NCBI RefSeq assembly: GCF_002207865.1
Contig: NZ_BDQM01000007.1
Span: forward strand, 84,480 to 148,479
Source: Colwellia marinimaniae
GTDB lineage: Bacteria > Pseudomonadota > Gammaproteobacteria > Enterobacterales > Alteromonadaceae
Length of the DNA stretch: 64,000 bases
Reading direction: 5' to 3'
The notes under the pieces were generated by a model, which was not told the DNA's origin, made no database searches, and worked only from the letters and a program-made list of their open reading frames with translations. Below are positions 58,786-64,000 of the stretch, in pieces. The number at the start of each line of letters is the position of its first letter. Position 1 is the stretch's first letter. The translations under genes were made by a program, and so were the position numbers.

Positions 58786-59058
58786 ATGTATTCGCACTTT
58801 ACCATCGCCCGTCAACTGCCTGATGTAGAAAACGCATTAGGCTGGCAAAAATGTTTAGTCATAGGTAACTACCTTATGTTGATGTCTTTTCTGATTGTAG
58901 CGGCAAGTGTCACTATCACCTTTTTTTATGATCAGCACTTTACCATTGCAGCGCAAATTTCGGCCCATATTGCCACTATTGTTTTTGCTGCATTCGTCAA
59001 AATTGGCTATGTCTTACGCTGTATTGCTTTACATGGTTTTGGTAACAGGAACTTTTAA
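58786..59058 (+). CDS. Small membrane protein leading the NorR-controlled operon
   Basis: 90 residues. Two or three hydrophobic segments (CLVIGNYLMLMSFLIVAASV, then IATIVFAAFVKIGYVLRCIA), preceded by a hydrophilic N-terminus (HFTIARQLPDVENALGWQKC). No recognised family. It is the first gene after the sigma54/NorR promoter and its stop lies one base before the nnrS start, so it is certainly part of the NO response. The Cys and His residues (C33 in GWQKC, C79 and H82 in RCIALHGFG) could bind haem, iron or NO, but that is speculation. Confidence 0.75.
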   Translation: MYSHFTIARQLPDVENALGWQKCLVIGNYLMLMSFLIVAASVTITFFYDQHFTIAAQISAHIATIVFAAFVKIGYVLRCIALHGFGNRNF

Positions 59059-59059
59059 C

Positions 59060-60361
59060 ATGCTACAGAGCCAAGATTCACCAACGTCGCAATTAACTTA
59101 TGAACAACAAGAGCCTAGTGCGTTAACATATTTAGTACAACATCCGCTCTTAGACTTACCTTTTAGAAGCTTCTTTTTACTAGCGGTTGCTTGTTCGATG
59201 TTTTCCTTAGGAATATGGGCTGGGTATTTTAATGGCTATTTCACTTTTGTCGGTAATGGTATTTCGCCGTTAGCTTGGCATATTCATGAAATGATTTTTG
59301 GTTTTGGCGCCACAGTAGCCGTTGGTTTTATTCTCACTGCCGCGCAAACTTGGACCGGCCAGCCCAGTATAAAAGGTTTGCCGGTATTGGCCTTTATTGC
59401 CTTATGGTTGCTGGTACGAATCGCCTTAGTCATTAACTTACCTAGCACCATTATCATCGCCATAGTATTACAAAGCTTTTGGTGGCTGGGGGCAATATTT
59501 GTCTTTGCTGGTTTAGTGGTGAAAAGCAGCAACCGCCGCAATTACCTATTTATTCCGCTGCTAGCAGTTTTAATGCTGCTTAACATCTCCCTCTTGCTGC
59601 TGGATTTTAACGGCCAGCATGAACTTACCCGTCATATTGCTAGCGCCAGTGTTTTAATGTTTTGCTTGTTGATGGGCATTTTAGCAGGCCGAGTTATTCC
59701 CTTCTTTACTGTCTCTGGCGCTAAGCTAGAGGCTATCAAAGTACCAAGTTGGCTGACACCATTACTCACTATCACTGCAATTTTAGCTGTACTGGTATTT
59801 TTTAGTTCGGCATTTATTGATTTACCCTTTAGTCCGGCTGGCTTAATGATAACGGCCGGACTACTGCACCTTATTAGACAATGTTACTGGCGTAGCTTTG
59901 CCACCAGAAATATCGCTTTATTGTGGTCCTTACACTTATCCTATTTTTCTCTTGGCTTAGGGCTGATATTAATGGGCATGAGCTACCTGCCTGCAGGTGG
60001 TACTGGCTTTATTCAGCTAGCAATACCCTTTGGCGATGCGCTACATATGATCACCATAGCGGCAATGGGCTTAATGATCTTTGCCATGATGAGCCGAGTA
60101 TCTCTTGGCCACACCGGCAGAGCATTAACACCGAGTAAGTTAGTCTCTTGGATATTTTTTCTTATTATGATTTCAGCACTGGCGCGAGTGATTCTGCCAT
60201 CACTGTCATTTTTACCAATATTAGTGAATCAAACACTAGTTGCTTGGAATATTAGTGCCTTAGCTTGGCTAATCGCTGGGATTTTGTTCTTAAAAGTTTA
60301 CCTAACTATTTTGACCACTAAAAAGTTGAATAAAATAACACCACAAGATAAAGACGGCTAG
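59060..60361 (+). CDS. nnrS: NnrS-family multi-helix haem/copper membrane protein
   Basis: 433 residues from the ATG at 59060, chosen for AGGA upstream. About twelve membrane segments and the family's His-rich landmarks: WHIHEMIFGFGATVAVGFIL (histidines of the likely metal site), AAQTWTGQPS, GRVIPFFTVSGAKLE, GDALHMITIAAMGLMIFAMM and SRVSLGHTGR. NnrS proteins protect against nitrosative stress and may keep iron-nitrosyl complexes from accumulating. It is second in the operon, between the small membrane protein and hmp. Confidence 0.93.
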   Translation: MLQSQDSPTSQLTYEQQEPSALTYLVQHPLLDLPFRSFFLLAVACSMFSLGIWAGYFNGYFTFVGNGISPLAWHIHEMIFGFGATVAVGFILTAAQTWTGQPSIKGLPVLAFIALWLLVRIALVINLPSTIIIAIVLQSFWWLGAIFVFAGLVVKSSNRRNYLFIPLLAVLMLLNISLLLLDFNGQHELTRHIASASVLMFCLLMGILAGRVIPFFTVSGAKLEAIKVPSWLTPLLTITAILAVLVFFSSAFIDLPFSPAGLMITAGLLHLIRQCYWRSFATRNIALLWSLHLSYFSLGLGLILMGMSYLPAGGTGFIQLAIPFGDALHMITIAAMGLMIFAMMSRVSLGHTGRALTPSKLVSWIFFLIMISALARVILPSLSFLPILVNQTLVAWNISALAWLIAGILFLKVYLTILTTKKLNKITPQDKDG

Positions 60362-60418
60362 AAAATAACTAAAAACTGGCCCCTCGAAACACCAAGTAAT
60401 ACAAAGGCATTTAAAACA

Positions 60419-60448
60419 TCCTAGGTCATTTTCCTAGGACTCATTTTT
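60419..60448 (+). other. Hairpin between nnrS and hmp
   Basis: TCCTAGG (60419-60425) and CCTAGGA (60433-60439) form a 7-bp stem with a 7-base loop, followed by CTCATTTTT. It could attenuate transcription from nnrS into hmp, or mark a separate hmp promoter. No NsrR-type palindrome was recognised here. Confidence 0.45.
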
Positions 60449-60474
60449 CATTTCAGTTTACCTTAGGAGTAATT

Positions 60475-61671
60475 ATGTTAACTGATAAACATATCGACAT
60501 TATAAAAAGTACCGTTCCCCTGCTAGAGAATGCTGGCCCCGCTTTAACGGAGCACTTCTATAAACGTCTGTTCAGCCATAACCCAGAGCTGCAAGATATC
60601 TTCAATATGGCCAATCAACGCTCAGGCAGGCAGCAAGTGGCTTTGTTTGAAGCCATAGCCGCCTATGCTAAAAACATCGACAATTTAGCGGCGTTAACAA
60701 CGGCGATAGAGCGAATTGCCCAAAAACATACTAGCTTTAATATTAAAGCACCGCAATACGCCATTGTTGGCCACCACCTGATTGAGACCCTACGTGAGTT
60801 AACCGGTGCAGCATTCACTGCTGATGTTGAAGAAGCGTGGACAGCAGCCTATCAATTTTTAGCGCAAATTTTTATTGATAGAGAAGCAGAGCTGTACCAA
60901 GAGCGCGCCGAAACATTAGGCGGTTGGCGCGACGCTAGAGCATTCACTGTCATAGAAAAGAAAGTTGAATCTGAATTGGTCACCAGCTTTATTTTTGCCC
61001 CCCTAGATAAAAAATCAGTGATTGGCTATCAACCCGGCCAGTACTTAGGTATTGAACTGACTGATACAAACTGGCAGTTTAAAGAAATACGTCAATATTC
61101 TTTATCTGATAAAGCTAATCATAAGACTTATCGAATTTCAGTAAAGCGAGAAACTGCTGAAGTTGCCGGCACAATTACCACTGGCATAGTCTCTAATTAT
61201 TTACATGATCAAATACATATTGGTGATGAAATTAATTTGTACGCGCCAGCAGGAGATTTTTTCTTTACTGACCGTCAAGCGCCTGTAGTGCTACTCTCTG
61301 CGGGAGTAGGTATAACCCCCATGCAAGCCATGTTAGAGACACTAGCCCAACAAGGTTATAACAAGTCAGTGCATTATTTACATGCCTGTGAAAATAGCGA
61401 ACAACATTCTTTCGCAGCCAGAACCACCGAGCTTATTAATGAAAATAATTGGCAGCAGAATATTTGGTATCGTAATGAGGAGGTTGAGCAAGCTCATATT
61501 CACCACGGCATGATGGATTTAACTAAGGTAAATTTACCGATTGAACTAGGTAACTTTTACCTTTGTGGCCCTATTGCTTTTATGCAATTTGTTAAACAGC
61601 AATTACTAAACTTAGGGGTAGTAGCGACAAATATTCATTATGAAATATTTGGTCCACATGCAGAGCTATAG
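60475..61671 (+). CDS. hmp: Flavohaemoprotein, nitric oxide dioxygenase
   Basis: 398 residues (E. coli Hmp 396). Globin domain with Y29 and Q53 (distal) and H85 (proximal haem ligand, AQKHTSFNI), matching E. coli numbering. FAD domain from about 150 (GWRDARAFTVIEKKVESELV) with the RQYSLSD flavin motif, then the NAD domain (VVLLSAGVGITPMQAMLETL) and FYLCGPIAFMQFVKQQLLNL near the end. It oxidises NO to nitrate using O2 and NADPH. TTAGGAG precedes the ATG. Third gene of the NorR-promoter region, ended by a terminator. Confidence 0.97.
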   Translation: MLTDKHIDIIKSTVPLLENAGPALTEHFYKRLFSHNPELQDIFNMANQRSGRQQVALFEAIAAYAKNIDNLAALTTAIERIAQKHTSFNIKAPQYAIVGHHLIETLRELTGAAFTADVEEAWTAAYQFLAQIFIDREAELYQERAETLGGWRDARAFTVIEKKVESELVTSFIFAPLDKKSVIGYQPGQYLGIELTDTNWQFKEIRQYSLSDKANHKTYRISVKRETAEVAGTITTGIVSNYLHDQIHIGDEINLYAPAGDFFFTDRQAPVVLLSAGVGITPMQAMLETLAQQGYNKSVHYLHACENSEQHSFAARTTELINENNWQQNIWYRNEEVEQAHIHHGMMDLTKVNLPIELGNFYLCGPIAFMQFVKQQLLNLGVVATNIHYEIFGPHAEL

Positions 61672-61718
61672 CAAAAGTTAAACGCTCAAGCTTGACCATA
61701 CAAGGCAATAACAAAATG

Positions 61719-61752
61719 AATGCCAGTCAGTGATAAACTGACTGGCATTTTG
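61719..61752 (+). terminator. Rho-independent terminator after hmp
   Basis: A perfect 13-bp stem AATGCCAGTCAGT / ACTGACTGGCATT with a 5-base loop (61732-61736), followed by TTTGATT, 48 bases after the stop codon. Confidence 0.85.
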
Positions 61753-62035
61753 ATTGAAGTGATCTTGGTAAATAGCTTTCAAATCCGATCAAAGCAAGAT
61801 TATTCAAGCGCTAGCTTATAAAACCTAACCTGTACGTTGTAAGCATCATTTTGCACTGCAAATAAAACATTAACAAAATCGGCAATATAGCTCTGTCGTG
61901 AGAAATGGACCGCCCCGTTAGCAGGTCACAAACCACATAGTTTTAGTCAAATTCCTTTACTCGTGAGACCTGACTATACAGCGGCCAATTGTAGGCTATG
62001 CTTTTAATTATTAGCTTTGTTTTTAGGTGAGTAAT

Positions 62036-62566
62036 ATGAGTTTAAATACTGTGCCCGCAGGGAGGAAGTTGCCTGATGATATTAATGTCATTATTGAAAT
62101 ACCTGCCAATGCCTTACCGATAAAATATGAAGTTGACCAAGATACCGGCGTCTTGTTTGTCGACCGCTTTATGTCTGCACCTATGTATAACCCGTGTAAC
62201 TATGGTTATATAAATCACACTCTGTCACTCGATGGCGACCCTCTGGATGTCTTAGTACCAACGCCCTACCCTTTACAGCCAGGTTGTGTGATTCGTTGCC
62301 GCCCAGTAGCGGTATTAAAAATGACGGATGAATCGGGTGAAGATGCCAAGATAATTGCCGTGCCCCATAATAGCCTTAATGGTGAATATGAAAATATATG
62401 CGATGTCAGCGACTTACCTACATTATTGACGGCACAAATCACTATGTTTTTCGAACACTATAAAGATCTTGAGCAAAATAAGTGGGTAAAAATAGAAGGT
62501 TGGCAAGACGTTGAACATGCGCGCAAGGAAATACTCACGAGTTACGACCGAGCATTAGCTAAATAA
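62036..62566 (+). CDS. ppa: Inorganic pyrophosphatase
   Basis: 176 residues from the ATG at 62036, as in E. coli; AGGTGA serves as ribosome-binding site, so the in-frame GTG at 62027, which overlaps it, is not used. Family I soluble enzyme: [57 protein letters not shown] and [20 protein letters not shown] contain the metal-binding aspartates. Hydrolyses pyrophosphate made in biosynthesis. The 274 bases before it hold only the promoter, with nothing else recognised. Confidence 0.97.
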   Translation: MSLNTVPAGRKLPDDINVIIEIPANALPIKYEVDQDTGVLFVDRFMSAPMYNPCNYGYINHTLSLDGDPLDVLVPTPYPLQPGCVIRCRPVAVLKMTDESGEDAKIIAVPHNSLNGEYENICDVSDLPTLLTAQITMFFEHYKDLEQNKWVKIEGWQDVEHARKEILTSYDRALAK

Positions 62567-62651
62567 AACGCTATAAAACCTTGATGAAATTTAGCCATAA
62601 CCAGCCATGGAGCTAGTTAGCCTCGAAAATCATCAACTCGCCAGTGACTTC

Positions 62652-62685
62652 AAGCAGCTAGTGGTTTAAAGCAGCTAGTGACTTA
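62652..62685. repeat. 17-bp tandem duplication at the end of the small hypothetical gene
   Basis: AAGCAGCTAGTGGTTTA (62652-62668) and AAGCAGCTAGTGACTTA (62669-62685) are adjacent and match at 15 of 17 bases. The second covers the stop codon and last residues of the gene on the minus strand. Confidence 0.7.
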
Positions 62686-62887
62686 AGGCAATAATAGCGT
62701 TCTCTAAAATATCCTTATCAAAGGTGTAGTTTTTATGATGATATAAAATTTCAACTTGATTGTTTTTTAACACATCGGTTATATCAAACTCATCACCAAA
62801 AGCTATTTTCACATTGTCATCACGTAAATGAATATTGGTCTTAGACAAATAATGGCCAATCTCTATTTTATTTCGGTCATATTTCAT
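62675..62887 (-). CDS. Hypothetical protein, 70 residues
   Basis: From the ATG at 62887, preceded by the G-rich GGGGGG that can serve as ribosome-binding site; an in-frame ATG at 62899 begins at that run. Hydrophilic, charged sequence (MKYDRNKIEIGHYLSKTNIH, DDNVKIAFGDEFDITDVLKN, YHHKNYTFDKDILENAIIAL) with no signal peptide or membrane segment. Not recognised. Composition looks like a real small cytoplasmic protein. Confidence 0.55.
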   Translation of the reverse strand: MKYDRNKIEIGHYLSKTNIHLRDDNVKIAFGDEFDITDVLKNNQVEILYHHKNYTFDKDILENAIIALSH

Positions 62888-63025
62888 AGAGCCCCCCATT
62901 TAATAATAGTCGCTTAAGTGAAAAACCAATAACAAGAGTGTATATTTTAACTAAGAGCAGGGCAGGAAAAAAAGCCCATAATACACTAAGCTGTATATGA
63001 AACACGACACATTAAGGGCACTCAG

Positions 63026-63244
63026 ATGAAAATGAAAGACATTCACAGTGAAATTCAAACGGGTATTATCAATTACCTTTCAGCCCACCCTAATGCTTCA
63101 GCATCGGTACAAGGGATATGTAATCAATGGCTTAGCAATGAAAAATATCTCCACAACATTGCCCAAGTTCAAACGGCTGTAGATGGCTTGCTTAATCGAG
63201 GCGAAATGCATAAACGTTCAGACTCAGAGGTTTACACCCTGTAG
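63026..63244 (+). CDS. Hypothetical protein, 72 residues
   Basis: AAGGG lies before the ATG at 63026. The sequence KDIHSEIQTGIINYLSAHPN, then QWLSNEKYLHNIAQVQTAVD and GLLNRGEMHKRSDSEVYTL is helical, and the pattern of a helix followed by a GLLNRGEM turn is like the end of a winged-helix domain. This is only a weak impression. No family recognised. The tandem array starts directly after its stop codon. Confidence 0.6.
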   Translation: MKMKDIHSEIQTGIINYLSAHPNASASVQGICNQWLSNEKYLHNIAQVQTAVDGLLNRGEMHKRSDSEVYTL

Positions 63245-64000
63245 AATTTAACGCTTTGCTTAACAAAATGAAGCAAGGATATCCTAATGGCTGACCATAA
63301 CTAAACTCTACTGCCATCAGGATCTAACACGCCGCAGAAATATACCGCCGACAGGATTTAATGCTTGGCTTAACAAAATGAAGCAAGGCTATCCTAATGG
63401 CTGACCATAACTAAACTCTACTCTATTGCCATCAAGATCTAACACACCACAGAAATATACCGCCGACAGGATTTACGCTTGGCTTAACAAAATGAAGCAA
63501 GGCTATCCTAATGGCTGACCATAACTAAACTCTACTCTACTCTACTGCCATCAGGATCTAACACAGCGCAGAAATATACCGCCTACAGGCTTTAACGCTT
63601 GGCTTAACCAAATGAAGCAAGGCTATCCTAATGGCTGACCATAACTAAACTCTACTCTACTCTACTCTACTCTACTCTACTGGCATCAGGATCTAACGCA
63701 GCGCAGAAATATAACGCCGACAGGATTTAATGCTTGGCTTAACCAAATGAAGCAAGGCTATCCTAATGGCTGACCATAACTCTACTCTACTCTACTGGCA
63801 TCAGGATCTAACGCAGCGCAGAAATATACCGCCGACAGGATTTAATGCTTGGCTTAACAAAATGAAGCAAGGCTATCCTAATGGCTGACCATAACTAAAC
63901 TCTACTCTATTGCCATCAGGGTATAACACGCCGCAGAAATATACCGCCGACAGGATTTAATGCTTGGCTTAACAAAATGAAGCAAGGCTATCCTAATGGC
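63245..64000. repeat. VNTR-like tandem array with nested TCTAC microsatellite
   Basis: Six full copies and a partial seventh of a unit of 110-135 bases run to the window edge. Copies are anchored by TTAACAAAATGAAGCAAGG; the period measured at TAAC (63261, 63371, 63485, 63605, 63740, 63855, 63970) is 110, 114, 120, 135, 115 and 115. Most length variation comes from a pentanucleotide, TCTAC, present 1, 2, 3, 6, 3 and 2 times (some ends TCTAT). The rest of the unit is nearly invariant (AAGGCTATCCTAATGGCTGA, GCAGAAATATACCGCC). No spacers differ between copies, so it is not CRISPR. Confidence 0.93.

Noticed and set aside
63269..63296. Eight-codon peptide (MKQGYPNG-like) in each tandem unit
   Set aside because: No ribosome-binding site and no longer frame; more likely a by-product of a repeated sequence.
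63245..64000. CRISPR array
   Set aside because: All parts of each unit repeat; there are no unique spacers and no cas genes nearby.

Overview
The window looks like a chromosomal segment of an AT-rich marine gammaproteobacterium of the Alteromonadales, most like Colwellia or a close relative. That placement is inference. It rests on many proteins closely resembling Vibrio, Shewanella and E. coli orthologues (UvrA, PssA, FadH, RluF, DusC, pyrophosphatase, S10-operon ribosomal proteins), on the AT-rich spacers, and on interspersed palindromic repeats. No rRNA, tRNA, CRISPR array or intact transposase gene was found.

Layout. 1-13.6 kb: an accessory region with a truncated HSL-type esterase overlapping an MFS transporter, a very large symporter/histidine-kinase hybrid, a DUF4382 lipoprotein, a periplasmic binding protein, a NarL/LuxR response regulator, a TonB-dependent receptor, a secreted PHA-depolymerase-like esterase and an adenine deaminase. 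14-29 kb: ssb, a hotdog thioesterase, a secreted amidohydrolase followed by an Omp85-like outer-membrane protein, pssA, fadH with a FadR-like operator, a GreA/GreB-like factor, dodecin, a YajR-like MFS exporter and uvrA. 29-33 kb: a chemotaxis receptor, a REP-like pair beside the last ~50 codons of a lost propionyl/acetyl-CoA synthetase gene, rluF and a glycerophosphodiesterase. 33-41.9 kb: histidine utilisation (hutI and hutC divergent around a HutC operator; hutH-hutU in a second transcription unit with a long 676-residue urocanase), a LysR regulator and dusC. 42-49.9 kb: small metabolic genes, a YiiD-like GNAT/thioesterase, a second-type EF-G and a cstA gene broken by one in-frame TAA. 50-55.4 kb: the S10 operon (rpsJ to rpsQ), with a promoter, an attenuator-like leader and a strong terminator directly after rpsQ, so the spc operon does not follow. 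55.6-62.6 kb: an M20 amidohydrolase, then a nitric-oxide response module (norR divergent from a small membrane protein, nnrS and hmp, with three GT-N7-AC NorR boxes and a sigma54 promoter between them) and ppa. 63-64 kb: a VNTR-like tandem array running off the window end.

The genes best linked by sequence evidence are the NorR module, the hut cluster, and the TonB receptor with its neighbouring esterase, which share a near-palindromic GTACT-AGTAC motif upstream. Three nested-palindrome elements (5.7, 8.6 and 39.4 kb) belong to one repeat family. A separate 218-bp element at 35.5 kb has IS6-like ends and an 8-bp target duplication. Gene decay (cstA, the CoA-synthetase remnant, duplicated hutI tails) is a recurrent theme. 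The clearest candidates for undescribed biology are the small two-helix protein leading the NorR operon, the shared operator of the receptor/esterase pair, and the hairpins that abut start codons or lie in promoters.
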